A DNA stretch of 64,000 nucleotides. Origin: Moniliella sp. 'wahieum' (taxonomy: Eukaryota > Basidiomycota > Moniliellomycetes > Moniliellales > Moniliellaceae). Location of the stretch: NCBI GenBank assembly GCA_003971905.1, contig RSEE01000018.1:558001-622000 (forward strand), given 5' to 3'. The position numbers and the translations under genes are program-made. Of this stretch, positions 1 through 11,120 are shown piece after piece; within the stretch, counting starts at the first letter, position 1, and each line of letters starts with the position of its first letter. The notes beneath the pieces are model-generated. The model saw nothing but the letters and a program-made list of their open reading frames with translations, was not told where the DNA came from and ran no database searches.

Positions 1-3000
1 CCATTCCACTTCCCAATGGGGACTCGCTCCGTTCGAAGATCAAGCAGGTTGCTTCGGCCGGTTTGGTGTCACGTCCAACTACCTTGCCGACAGCGACGAG
101 CTGCAGATCAAGATGGCGCAGGGGGCCAAGCCTGGTGAGGGCGGTGAGTTGCCAGGCCACAAGGTGTCGCCATCGATTGCGCGTACGCGTCACTCGACCG
201 CGGGTGTCGGTCTCATTTCCCCCCCTCCTCATCATGACATTTACTCGATTGAGGACTTGAAGCAGCTGATCTACGACCTCAAGTGCGCCAACCCTCGCGC
301 GCGTGAGCGTCAAGCTTGTGTCCGAAGTGGGTGTTGGCATTGTGGCGGCGGGTGTGGCCAAGGCCAAGGCGGACCATGTGCTGGTCTCGGGTCACGACGG
401 TGGTACGGGTGCGTCGCGCTGGACTGGCATCAAGTACGCCGGACTTCCCTGGGAGTTGGGTCTGGCCGAGACGCACCAGACATTGGTGCTCAACGACCTG
501 CGTGGCCGCGTGACGGTGCAGACTGACGGTCAACTTCGCACTGGTCGCGACTTGGCCATCGCTACGCTCCTAGGTGCCGAAGAGTATGGCTTTGCCACCA
601 CGCCCCTCATTGTGATGGGCTGCATCATGATGCGCAAGTGCTTGGGTGTGGACACGCTGGTGCGCACGCTGGGCGGTGCGCGACGAAACGCATTGGCGAT
701 ATTGCCCTTGGCGACACGCTGTTGGACGACAGCAACAACCCTGTGCTTGTCATGTCGGTGGGCGATGTGGAAACGGGGGAGATGTACCAGGTTGCATACA
801 CTCTTGATGGCGAGGAAAGCGCTTTGAGTGCACGCCGGACCACATTCTTTCTTTGGCAGCCGTGGGCGTGGAGCCCACGATGGAGAACAAGACGGTCGAG
901 TTTTACAAGCGCTGCGTGTCGGGCAAAAAGCTGGACCAGGCGGCCGAGCACGCGCCTCGTGTATGATGCACGACCTTGTAACTCTGGCGATGTCCAAGAC
1001 TTGGACCGCGAAGATGAGGTGGACGAGGAGATTGGGTATGTTATTTGGATCTTGTCCCGTGCAGCGAAGGCGTACTGACTCGCATATACCTTTAGCTCTG
1101 AGATGTTACCAAGGAGTTGCTCAGCGGGCACCGTCACCGTGCCCACGCGACGGGCGCATCGCCATTCGACCCTCGCAGTTGCGTCCATGGCAAGGAAACC
1201 GTCCACGTTTCCTTTGACCTTGGCGTCGCCATGCCCGAGCTCGAGAGCGACCACGGTCGGACGCTTCGTCGACGGCCCCTGGCACCCCAGCCATCGAGCC
1301 TGCCGCCGACACGGTGGCCCTTGGCCCGGTGGATGAACTGGTGTTGAGTGAAACTGCCAAGGCACCTGCGCCCGTTCGTGCCACCGAGGAGCCCTTCCTC
1401 CGTGTTGGGGCTCAACTGCAAGGCCGCCTTGCCCTTCTCAAGGAGAAGATCCAGGAGGCAAGTGAGTGCTCCTGCGGTGGCCTGCACAAGGTCTCGCTTG
1501 AGCTGGCGTCCGAAGAGCAGGCACAACTGGTTAACAGCCTCCTCTTCTCTGAGCACCACCACCTTGTTGAGCCCAGCCTCGTTTTGGATGGCGACCGGTT
1601 CGAGGCGACAGCTGAGGACCTTCTCAACCACTCCCACCCTAAGCTCCGTCTTTTCCGCCCTGCCAACCAGGCCGAGTTGGGGCTGGCGCAGGACGATGCG
1701 TACTTTGTTGGTGCCTGGTTGGGCGATGGAGATGCCCACCGGGCCACGCTGGCCGCTTCGGATGCGGAAATGCTGGTGTGGTTGCACAAGTATGTGGAAC
1801 AGCTGAACGCGACGCGTCCCCAGGGCGCGACCGAGCTCAAGGTAGTCAGCCGGAAGGTGACTGCGGTTGGGGACCTGGTCGGATCCAATGCGTTTGCTCG
1901 GGCCGACATGTTTAAGCACACGGTTCTTGCCCAAGACTGGAACCCGCTGGAGGCGAAGCTTACCGACCTAGGCCTTCTCGGCACCAAGGAGCGCCGCATC
2001 CCTATTGAGGCCTTCCCTTCGACTGAGGCCAAGCGGGCCCTGTTAGCTGGTCTGCTCGACACGGACGGATCTTACCTCCGTTTCAGTGGCCAGTACGTCT
2101 TTGCTCAGACCGCCGAAGGCCACATGGGGCTGGTCGAGGATGTGGCGTTGCTGGCCAAGGAACTGGGCATCTGCACCAGTGGTGTGGCCACGGAGCCGGG
2201 GGCTTCTGTGGTGACGCTAAGCGGACCCGGCCTGGCGCAGCTGCAGCCCTACTTGCTGTACGAGCGGAAGCGCATGCCTGCGGTGGCGAGCGACATGGAG
2301 GTGGCGCCGTTTGTGCTGACCAAGTTGACGGGCGAGCGGGAATACCGTGGGGTGGAGGTCTCGGGCGGCCACTTCCAGCTGGAGGATGGCTTGGTGGCGC
2401 ATAACTGCCACCTCAACACGTGCCCCGTTGGCATTGCCACTCAAGACCCCGAGTTGCGAGAGAAGTTTGCCGGCCAGCCCGAGCATGTGATCAACTTCTT
2501 CTACTACCTTGCCGAGGAGCTGCGTGGGATCATGGCCAAGCTGGGGATGCGTACCATCAACGAGATGGTCGGTCGCTCGGAGCTGCTCAAGGCTGACTAT
2601 ACTGGACGCAACGTCAAAGCATCCAAGCTGGATCTGAGCGCCATCCTCAAGCCTGCACATGAACTGCGCCCCGGTGCAGCGACGTACAAGGTGCGTCAGC
2701 AGGACCACCGTCTCTACGTTCGGATGGACAACAAGTTCATCTCGGAAGCCGAGCCGGCTCTGATGGAAGGTCTGCCCGTTCAAGTTGACTGCGAGGTGGT
2801 CAACACGGACCGCGCGCTGGGTGCCACCTTGTCGTACCGTGTGTCCAAGTTGTACGGCGAGGAAGGTTTGGCACGAGACACGATCCACATCAATGCCAAG
2901 GGTTCGGCTGGCCAATCGTGTGGTGCATTCCTTGCCCCCGGTATCACGCTCGAGCTCGAGGGCGACGCGAACGACTATGTCGGAAAGGGCATGTCGGGTG

Positions 3001-5267
3001 GCCGTCTGATCATCTACCCGCCCAAGAACTCGGCGTTCAAGGCAGAGGAGAACATTTTGATTGGCAACACGTGCTTGTACGGCGCGACGACAGGTAATGC
3101 CTACTTCCGTGGCATTGCGGCCGAGCGCTTTGCGGTGCGCAACTCGGGCGCGCATGCGGTGGTGGAAGGTGTGGGAGACCACGGGTGCGAGTACATGACG
3201 GGTGGCCGGGTCGTGGTGCTGGGCAGCACTGGCCGCAACTTTGCCGCCGGGATGAGTGGTGGTTTGCGTATGTGCTGGACATGAACCGCGACTTCTACTC
3301 GCGGTGCAACACGGAGATGGTGGAGCTGGGTCCGGTCAAGGAGCCTCACGAGATTGCCGAGCTGCGCAACCTGATTGAGAACCACCGTCACTACACGGGC
3401 TCGACGGTTGCCGAACATGTGATTCGCGACTTCCACCATCTTTTGCCTCGCTTTGTGCGCGTGATGCCATACGACTATAAGCGTGTGCTTGAGGAGGAGG
3501 CAGCCAAGGCGGCGGCCGAGAAGAAGCGCTCGAGCCATGTGGACTTGCTCGGAACCCTGTCGCGGCACAGCTCCCAGGTCAGCCTGTTGGAGGAAGAGCA
3601 GCAAGAGCAGGAGAAGGCGGCCGCCGCCAAGGCTGAGCCGGCCGAGGTGGACATTGAAGATGCGCTGCTGGATGCCGAGAAGGCCAAGACGGCGCTGGCC
3701 AAGCTGGACAAGTTGCGTGGATTCAAAAAGTACCGTCGTCGTGCGGAAAAGTACCGTCAGCCCAACGTGCGCGCCAAGGACTTTAAGGAACTGTCCAACC
3801 GCCTGACCGATGCCGAGCTCAAGGTGCAGACTGCTCGCTGCATGGACTGTGGTGTGCCCTTCTGCCAGTCGGACACGGGCTGCCCGATCAGCAATGTGAT
3901 CCCCAAGTGGAACGACTTGGTGTTCAACGGGCGCTGGGAAGAAGCCTACTGGAAGCTCATGTCTACCAACAACTTCCCCGAGTTTACCGGCCGCGTGTGC
4001 CCCGCGCCTTGCGAAGGCGCGTGTGTGCTGGGCATCATTGAGTCGCCGGTGGGCATCAAGACGGTGGAGCGGGCGATTATTGACAAGGCGTTTGAGCTGG
4101 GCCTGGTCAAGCCCCAGCCGCCGGTGCACCGGACGGGCAAGACTGTGGCCATTGTGGGTTCGGGTCCGGCCGGGATGGCGTGTGCGGACCAGCTGAACAA
4201 GGCGGGTCACTCGGTCACGGTCTTTGAACGCGCTGATCGTCCGTTTGGTTTGGCCATGTACGGTATTCCCAACATGAAGCTGGACAAGGGGGTGGTCATG
4301 CGTCGTGCCGAGCTGCTGCAAGCCGAGGGCGTGGACATCCAATGTGGCGTGGAGGTGGGACGGGACGTGGATGCGGCCGAGCTCAAGGAACAGTTTGACG
4401 AGCTGGTCTTTGCCACTGGCGCCACCTGGCCGAGGGACCTGCGTGTGGACGGACGCGATGCCAACGGGGTTCTGTTTGCGATGGACTTTTTGGGCGCCAA
4501 CACCAAGTCGCTGTTGGATTCGGGCTGCAGGACGGAAACTTCTACAATGCCAAGGGCAAGAACGTGATTGTCATTGGCGGTGGCGACACGGGCAATGACT
4601 GCATTGGTACCTCGGTTCGGCACGGCGCCGCATCGGTGGTCAACTTTGAGTTGTGCCCCAGCCGCCCGCGTCGCGCGCGCGCGACAACCCTTGGCCTCAG
4701 TGGCCCCGCATCTTCCGCACTGACTATGGTCACACTGAGGTGACGGACCACTATGGTCAAGACCCGCGCACTACCAAATCTCGACGACCAAGTTTGAAAA
4801 GGACGAGGAGAACAATCTCGTTGCCGTGCACACGGTGGAGGTCGCCTGGGAGAAGGACGCGAGCGGAAAGTGGCAGATGAACAAGGTGCCCGGTACGGAG
4901 AAGCGGTGGCCGTGTGAGTTGTGCCTCTTGGCACTGGGTTTCCTCGGCCCAGAGAACGAGGCGATCAAGTCGTTGGAGCTCAAGCAGGATGCTCGCTCCA
5001 ACATCTTGGCCGCCGACTCGAAGGGCGCCACTCCCTTCCGCCTCGGTGCCGGGCGTGTGGGCGTGTGGCGACGCTCGTCGCGGCCAATCGCTGGTGTGTG
5101 GGGCCATCCACGAAGGTCGGGCATGCGCGCAGGCCATTGACGAGCAGTTGCGTGGTACCAGCCGCCTTCCCTGGGCCGGCTCCATCCCCAAGCGCACTTA
5201 CCCTTGGACGAGCAAGGAGGTGGAGTTGCTCCAGCGGCATAAGCGCCCCACACCGCACTACAGATGA
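1..5267 (+). CDS. GLT1: Glutamate synthase (NADH/GOGAT), 3' part, interrupted by an intein
   Basis: Glutamate synthase makes two glutamates from glutamine and 2-oxoglutarate using NADH. The gene enters from the left edge, so the amidotransferase part is missing. Visible in order: FMN-binding synthase core ([40 protein letters not shown]), the iron-sulfur motif CIMMRK-C-HLNT-C split by the intein at 639-2405, the alpha-subunit C-terminal beta-helix ([11 protein letters not shown]), a charged linker, and the beta-subunit with two cysteine clusters ([18 protein letters not shown]) and a dinucleotide-binding site ([14 protein letters not shown] near 4145; [13 protein letters not shown] near 4570). 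Stop is TGA at 5265-5267. Protein similarity crosses apparent one- or two-base indels near 57, 298, 3265, 4530, 4660, 4785, 5035 and 5100, with no room for introns at the sites I checked. I read these as sequence errors. Confidence 0.95.
639..2405 (+). mobile_element. LAGLIDADG intein in GLT1
   Basis: An in-frame protein-splicing element of about 570 residues after removing a putative intron. It starts with Cys ([13 protein letters not shown], block A) right after extein MMRK, has a block B motif [11 protein letters not shown] with the TxxH signature at 832-843, two LAGLIDADG motifs ([10 protein letters not shown] at 1704-1733; [10 protein letters not shown] at 2040-2069), block F ([18 protein letters not shown]) and block G ending VAHN, followed by the +1 Cys of the extein. 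All splicing residues that can be seen (Cys1, TxxH, penultimate His, terminal Asn, Cys+1) and both endonuclease acidic residues are present. Frame changes near 680, 818 and 1257 are needed. GLT1 is a known intein host in some fungi (from memory). The mid-region 860-1300 is poorly resolved. Confidence 0.92.
1036..1095 (+). other. Putative 60-nt spliceosomal intron inside the intein
   Basis: The donor is GTATGT at 1036, CTGAC lies near 1075 as a branch site, and the acceptor is CTTTAG ending at 1095. The upstream acidic stretch ([13 protein letters not shown]) runs into a TGA at 1077 if not spliced. The length and signals match the other introns of this window. The exact downstream frame is uncertain because the flanking coding sequence also carries indels. 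Confidence 0.6.
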
Positions 5268-5861
5268 GGCCCCTACTCTGTATGATTGATCGATCAAAGT
5301 TGTCTCGAAGATCCAGCCAAGTGTGAATGGATTCCGTGTTTTCCCGTTCCCCTGGTGGTAATTGTAGTGCTCCAAGTACATAGGCGCATGTTTTACTCAT
5401 AGGCGAATCGTTACCAGTCACTCTGTCGTGGGTGGATCCTTTCCTTTGTTGTCACCCAACAAGGTCTACCATTCCTCGCATGGCAGCAATCAATCCAATC
5501 ATTACATAGATGCGAAAGGACCTGGGTCGGGTCGCTTGTCCAGTCCTGGCGCAGGACGCTGGACGGGGGGAAGGAGGTGAGCAGCCGAGAACATGTGACA
5601 CAACAGTCTGGGAAAGCCTTGCCTTGGGTGAGGCGCCAAGCGAGACAAATCGAGTCGCCTCAGAAGACCCCAAAGATGTCATCCAGGCCTCCTCAAGGGC
5701 AAGGCGCATGAATTGGAGCAGCGCGGGGGGGGGGGGGTATGCAGAGAGGAAAATCGTCCGATGATGCGATGTGACAGGGGAGAGGTGGAAGCTGAAGGGA
5801 GGGAGGGGGCATATCTGCCTAGTATGTGCAAGAGGAGAAAAAGCAGGGTTCCCCTTCACGT
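5268..5861. other. Convergent intergenic region GLT1 / PalI-like
   Basis: About 590 bp between two 3' ends. It contains a run of eleven G near 5728 and purine-rich sequence, but no gene that I can support. Confidence 0.7.
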
Positions 5862-7070
5862 TCACCGTTGCAGGCCGTACATATTGTCGTACGTCGGAGT
5901 GGTGAGCGCGGGTGCTTGCCCCGCCGTGTGGGGTGCTGATGTTGCTGCCGGGTGCTCGTACGCAGGCTGCGCATAGCCGGCTTCGCTATAGCCAGCTTCG
6001 CTATAGCCGGCGTGCTGGGCCGTAGGATCGGCGTACCCATACCCATACCCAGACTCAGCTGGCGGATAGGCAGCAGCGTCTGTCGCGGGATAAGTAGATG
6101 GGTAGGCGTGCGGGTTGTAAGGGTCGTTCGTGGGCGCGTAGGGGTCGGGGTAGACGCCTGCGTGGGGACCTACCGGCCCAGTGGGGGGGTAGCCAGGCGT
6201 AGCATAGTCATCATGGTGCTCGGCGTGATGCAGCAGCCCTGCCTCTTCGCGTGCATCCGCCTCGTCCTTGACGACCATCCCTTCGTCGGAGAAGGAGGCA
6301 TCGTCGTTCTTGTGCCACAGCCCACGGGAGCGCTGGGAGCGGGAGGACTTGTAGCGGCTCAGGGGCATACCTTGACCATACGCCACCGAATCGCCACCCA
6401 TGCCCAAAGCTGGCGCGTTGGCGATGCCGGTCTGCGTAGTGCCGGCGCGCACGGCACAAGCCAGCACCCAATCCACAGGAGCCAAGCAAAATGATAATCC
6501 AGGCAGCCAATGTGAGCCAGAGAGCACTGCCAAGAGAGGCGTGGATGCCCGATTCGGCATCTTTGAGCCGGTTCTTGAGGATGAGGAAGGTGGCCAGGTC
6601 GAAAATGAAAGCGGCGCACGCCAATGTAGAGGCAATGCCAGTAAGTACGCCGCTCAAGCAGGGCGATAGGCATCCATCGCACATGGAAAAGAGGCCAAAC
6701 ACAGCGGCAGCGGCGGCGATGCCAGCAGTGATGGATGGAGGACCATGGTGTAGGTGAGGCCCTTGACGAGCCCCGAGGAGAGTTTCCCGCTCAAGGCGCC
6801 GGCCTCCGATCCGGCGCCAACTTCTTGGAGGAGGTGGGAGAGGTCAAAGGTGTAGCCGAGCTTGGCAGAGGTGCAGTTGGAGGCAAGGCAGTAACCCAGG
6901 CACCCGAAGGACGCTTCGGTGCCTTTGGGGAGGGAGTGCCCCGAGATCTGAATGGAGGAGAGGTCGACGGTGAGGAAGGCGAGGGACTTGATGATGGGGG
7001 TGCTGCATGTCACCACGGCCATCACGGCGCCGACCAAGACAAGGAAAGAGCCCGGAGCAGCAGGCAGCAT
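5862..7070 (-). CDS. SUR7/PalI-family membrane protein, Rim9/PalI-like
   Basis: The start MLPAAPGSFLVLVGAV is a first membrane segment, followed by an extracellular loop with paired cysteines (FGCLGYC, then a further Cys). Three more membrane segments follow (around PSITAGIAAAAAVFGLF, LTGIASTLACAAFIFDLATF and LWLTLAAWIIILLGSCG). This four-TM plan with a GxxGYC-type loop is that of SUR7/PalI proteins, where PalI/Rim9 acts at the plasma membrane in ambient-pH sensing upstream of Rim101/PacC. The C-terminal tail is long, hydrophilic and rich in Tyr and Pro, with GYSEAGYSEAGYAQ repeats, and ends YDNMYGLQR. Frame changes are needed near 6740 and 6430. PalI rather than Sur7 is preferred because of the long tail, which is an inference. 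Confidence 0.8.
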
Positions 7071-7346
7071 GGCGAGGAGGCGGAGGAGGTGGTGGTGGTG
7101 GGCAGGCGGTGCGTCCGTGCCGCCGCTCCTTGGGGGTAATCAGCAACCAGCGAAGGACAGGAGGGAGCTGCGGAGCGTGCTGACGTCAGCGAGGCAGTGC
7201 AAGGGGCAGCGAGCATCCGTGCATCCGCTCCGCAGCAGCGACGCCCATCGAAATCCAGCGCAGCACGGCGCCAGCCGGCCGCCCGGGGGCGTCTGTCGGC
7301 TCTGCGTATCCACCGGAGCTCCGCCGACGTCATAACGGCAACGCGA

Positions 7347-7374
7347 TGATCGTAATCGATAATCGATGATCGAT
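7347..7374. repeat. Period-7 array, core TCGA
   Basis: Four heptads: TGATCGT, AATCGAT, AATCGAT, GATCGAT. This is one member of the dispersed T(G/A)A-plus-palindromic-tetramer family described in the findings. Confidence 0.75.
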
Positions 7375-7812
7375 GTCCGCCAACCAGCCACTGGCAGCGA
7401 TGGGTTGCACGACATGGGTCACACACCGCCCAGGATGCAACCGTGTCTAGTGACTAGTGACTTGCGTGTCCCACACCGCGTGTCCCATGGACGTCGCTCT
7501 TCAGGCTTCCCACAATCAGAGGAGAGCATCAGATCCCGAGGAGACCGAGAGCGGGGCTGCGAAAAAACAAAAACAAAAACACCCGCTCATGCCAGTGATG
7601 AATATTGAATTGCGATGCATGACGGATCTGAATACAATGCATCACACGTCAGAGTCCCTGTGACGCGGTGATGGCCACTAGGTCACTCGAGGCGTTGGAC
7701 GTAGGACATGGGTCATCGATGATCAAGGCATGCTGGCATGTGGCACACTGGGCAGTACTGGGCAGTGATTTTGATGTGATGCGGCCCAGAGGCTTACCTA
7801 AGGTCTTCTGAA

Positions 7813-7847
7813 ATGCGTGATGCATGATGCATGATGCATGATGACTC
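7813..7847. repeat. Period-7 array, core TGCA
   Basis: Five heptads: ATGCGTG, three exact ATGCATG, then ATGACTC. In phase this is (TGATGCA)n. Confidence 0.9.
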
Positions 7848-8242
7848 TATCCCGCCCCACCTGCCGGACGAGTGGGCTGGTGCCGGCGGGGGCACTGCTG
7901 AAGCCTGCCGGGGGAGCGCTGACTGATCGGAGCAGGGCCAGGCACGTCGCGGCACAGATCGGCGCCCCGCTGGCTACAGTGCGCTGGTGGGAGGGGGTGG
8001 CCCGCAGGGCGCCAGTGGAGTGTGGGCGTGGGCGGCGGCGGCTGCGTGGCACAGACGCCGTGCCGGCGCGCGGCATGCAGCTCCCGTGGGACCAGTACCT
8101 GACATGCGCTGGGCGAGCGTTTGGCTGGGCAGCACTGCGCCACGGGGGCAGTGTGGAGCGGCCGCGGCGGACGCAAAGCTTCTGGTGCCCACCGCCTCTG
8201 CAGGCTGCTGTGCGCCGCCGGCGCACCACCCGACGGGCAGCT

Positions 8243-8263
8243 GTACTCAGTACTCAGTACTCG
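8243..8263. repeat. Period-7 array, core GTAC
   Basis: GTACTCA, GTACTCA, GTACTCG, which on the other strand is (TGAGTAC)n. It lies about 100 bp upstream of the proposed start of the 8358 gene. Confidence 0.85.
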
Positions 8264-8357
8264 TCCTCCCTCGCCTTGACTCAGTCCAGCTCCTCCACGC
8301 GCCCCCCGCCCCCACCGCCGCTGCCTGCCCCCGACACGCCCTCGCGCCTCCGCCGCC

Positions 8358-10339
8358 ATGCCCCCGCCCCCCGCGCCCGCGCCCGCCCTCGCCCCCTCCC
8401 CCTCGCCCTCGCCCACCCCCAGGCGCCGCAGCCTCCTCGCCAACATCGTCCCCTCCACCCACCGCCCCCACCCAGCCCCCTCGCCCGCGCCCGACGCCAC
8501 CTCCTCCACGCCCCGGCCCACCCGCCCTCGGCCCCCCACAGCCCCCACTCCCTCAACCCCTTCAGGTCCGCCTCCAAGCTGCCCCTCGACCCCGCTCCCC
8601 TCGCCCCGCTGCCCCCTGCCTCCACCGCCTCTGCCTCCACCGACGCGCTCCCCCCATCAGTACCCCGCCGAGGCCCACACCCCCACCGTCGGCGCTACAC
8701 CGACACGCGCCAGATCGACCAGCTGGCCAGCGAGTTGGCCGCCGAGCAGTCCTGGGAGGCCCAGAACCTCCAGCGCCGCATGCTTTCCCCCGGCGCCTAC
8801 GCCTCGCCCCCGGGTGCCTCGCCCGCCGCAAGCCAGAGTAGCCTGCTCGCGCCATCCCTTCGCCCCTCCTCCTCCCTCGCCCGGGCTCCTCCCGTCTGTC
8901 CCCGCTAGCACCCTACCACGCGTCTCCCCAGGCCGTCTTTACGCGCCCCCTCGGCTCTCCCGAAACACGCAGCTTGGACGCCCTCTCCTACCGAAGTGGC
9001 AGCTCTATCCCCCGCACCACCCGCTCTTCCCCTGCCCGCACGGGGTACGGGATGAGCCCCGACTTGATGGCCGGCCTCAGTGATGGGCCCTATCCCTCCC
9101 TTGGGCGGCGCTTGCCCCCGACCCCATCTTCCCGGACGGCCTCGAGTTTGGTCTGCCAGTGGTACAGGAGAACGAGCCACAGGGCAAGGGCAAGGGCAAG
9201 GGCAAAGCCCGCACCAGCTCTGTCGGCCAATCCTCCCCGCTCCGTCCGAACGAATCGCGTCGCTCCTCGACCGACACGCGACATATTCGGCGGGCAGTGA
9301 TGAGCATGTCGCTCCATGACCCCGTTCAAGAAGCGGCAGTGGCTGTGCCGCCCAAAAAATCCGGCTGGTCTTCCCCGTTTGGTGGGTCTCGCTCCGCCTC
9401 CCGCGCCGGCTCGCGGGCTGGATCGCGTGCAGGAACGCCTTCGGCGAGCCAGGCCAATTTGCGCGACACACTGTCCATGTCGCCTGCTGCGTCGTCAGCC
9501 TCCGTTGCCGGGACCTGGTCTACCACGCTGCCCAATCGGTCCACCACCTCGGTTGCGACGTCTGGCCGACGGCGTGGGTCGTTATTTGGTCTGCGGAGGC
9601 ATAAGGATCAACTCTCGCCACTTCCCTCGCCCGTCCCCTCCAAGCCACCCTCACCTCAAGAGACGACCAAGGCGCCTTCCACAGCAGGTCCGGCCTCGGC
9701 ACCCCCCAGTGCCACTTTGTCCGGCTCAGCAGCCAATCGGCCGTCCCGCAAATCTTCTACGCCAACGCAGCCGCCTACGCAAGCTGCATCCCATGGTGGA
9801 GACTCGGCCACCTCTCGTCCTGATGATCCCTCCAGCCCGCCATCAACGGAGACCAAAAGGGCCTCCGTGTGCCCAAGCTCGCCGCTGTGCTCTCTCCGCC
9901 CAGCAAGTCGCCCAGCAAGCCGCCCGCTCCGGAAGCCCAGGGCACCCCTCTGCCCCCGTTGCGCCCCGCTTGCCCCCGACAGCCGCGCAAGGCTCCAAAG
10001 TGCCCATGCCAGCGACATCGCCGGCCTTACCAAGTCCCACGCCTACTCCTAACCGTGCTCCTCAGCATGCTCAGTTATCCCCGCCGCGCAGCCAGCCCGC
10101 TGCTACTGCTTCGGGCCGCGATGCTCCACGAGGCCGGACCCACTCAACACCCAACCCAGTTTCGGGCACCAAGACGCCCGAACCCCCCGCAGCCCCAAGG
10201 GTCCACCAAACCGCCCCCTGCCCCGGCTTCCCAAGGGGGGTTGAGTAAGTTGTTCAAGCGTTTTGGCCGCTCGTCGTCCCATTCCCATTCTCAACCCAAA
10301 ACCAAACCGGCCGGCGGGGTGCAAGTAGGAGGCATTTAA
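8358..10339 (+). CDS. Ser/Pro/Arg-rich disordered protein, unrecognised
   Basis: No known domain is recognised. The proposed start is MPPPPAPAPALAPSPSPSP, the first ATG that opens a long Pro-rich frame. Downstream coding frames join as a chain: a short charged segment (YTDTRQIDQLASELAAEQ near 8697) likely to be helical, a Ser/Arg region (RSSTDTRHIRRAVMSMSL near 9270), RS/GSRAGSRAG repeats near 9400, a basic patch (RRRGSLFGLRRHKDQ near 9570), a long low-complexity Ser/Pro part, and an amphipathic end GGLSKLFKRFGRSSSH with stop at 10337-10339. At least four frame changes are needed. The first 400 bp are so C-rich that two frames give Pro-rich protein, so the N-terminus is uncertain. Composition suggests a scaffold or cytoskeleton regulator, but there is no direct evidence for that. 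Confidence 0.6.
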
Positions 10340-11120
10340 ACCACGTGTACACCTGCTCTGGTGATAACCCCTACCCACACACTGCTCCCCCTACCCTGGT
10401 CTCCCTATCCGCTCATTCCGACTGCCCCATGCGAAAGCTCACTTGGCTTTGCTTGATATACTTCGCCTTCGTTTCCCCGCTGCTGCGTTCCCGCTCGCTT
10501 CAATGGACAAACTGGTCTTGTGTTCCCTCCCCTATTCACGTCAGAGTCTGAGTCTGATTTGCGCCCCCTGGTCCCCCCAGGACACGCCCCGGACCGCTGA
10601 CTGTAGGATGGTCGATCGACAAGGTGCCGGCGGTTGGGGCGGAGGAGAGGTTAGTATGCTAGGCGAGCGCTTGTAATTGGGTAGCCTTCTCTCCACCGTT
10701 CCAACAGTGGCTACGACGTTCATGTAGGGGAGAATTGAAGGCACAACAAAGTATGTGCAAAAAGACGTATACAAGGGTGCTAGGGCCGGGGGGGTGGGCA
10801 AGCCAACGATTCTATCGCAACATCGGGACGATCTGACTGCTACGTCGCTATCTCGTCCTCCCGCTGTACTCGTTCTAATCCGCCGGTTGGGAGAAACGTG
10901 GAATCAAAAGAGAGAACAGAGGGGAAGAAGAGAAGCGGAGACCAACCAATTGGCACCATGTACTGCATCTGACCGATAGGTTTCGCATCAACATCGCTCC
11001 ACTGGGAGGCCGTCTAACGAATGAAAAGAGCGTATTGGGACGGTACACAAAGGGGGAATTGAAGGGGTCATAGCCCTAATGAGCGTGGGGACGAAACAAC
11101 AGAAGTTAAACCAGCATGTC
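10340..11120. other. Convergent intergenic region
   Basis: About 780 bp between the 3' ends of the disordered-protein gene (plus) and the RhoGEF gene (minus). Pyrimidine-rich just after the first stop and purine-rich before the second. No feature that I can support. Confidence 0.65.

Larger units (their letters stand above)
7071..8357. promoter_or_regulatory. Divergent upstream region of PalI-like and disordered-protein genes
   Basis: About 1.3 kb between two divergent starts. It holds three short period-7 arrays (7347-7374, 7813-7847, 8243-8263), an A-rich run near 7560-7580, and a strongly cytosine-rich stretch that begins near 8270 and continues into the downstream coding region. No TATA box or RNA gene was recognised. 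Confidence 0.5.

Noticed and set aside
1-5267. GLT1 as a true pseudogene
   Set aside because: Protein similarity is near full-length and the same kind of small indels affects essential genes throughout the window, pointing to sequence error.
5452-5865. Minus-strand frame in the GLT1 / PalI-like 3' region
   Set aside because: No similarity, overlaps the PalI-like 3' end in another frame and consists of flanking pyrimidine-rich sequence.
7847-8548. 233-codon Gly/Arg-rich open frame on the minus strand
   Set aside because: It is the reverse shadow of the C-rich start of the plus-strand disordered-protein gene; composition follows from the skew.
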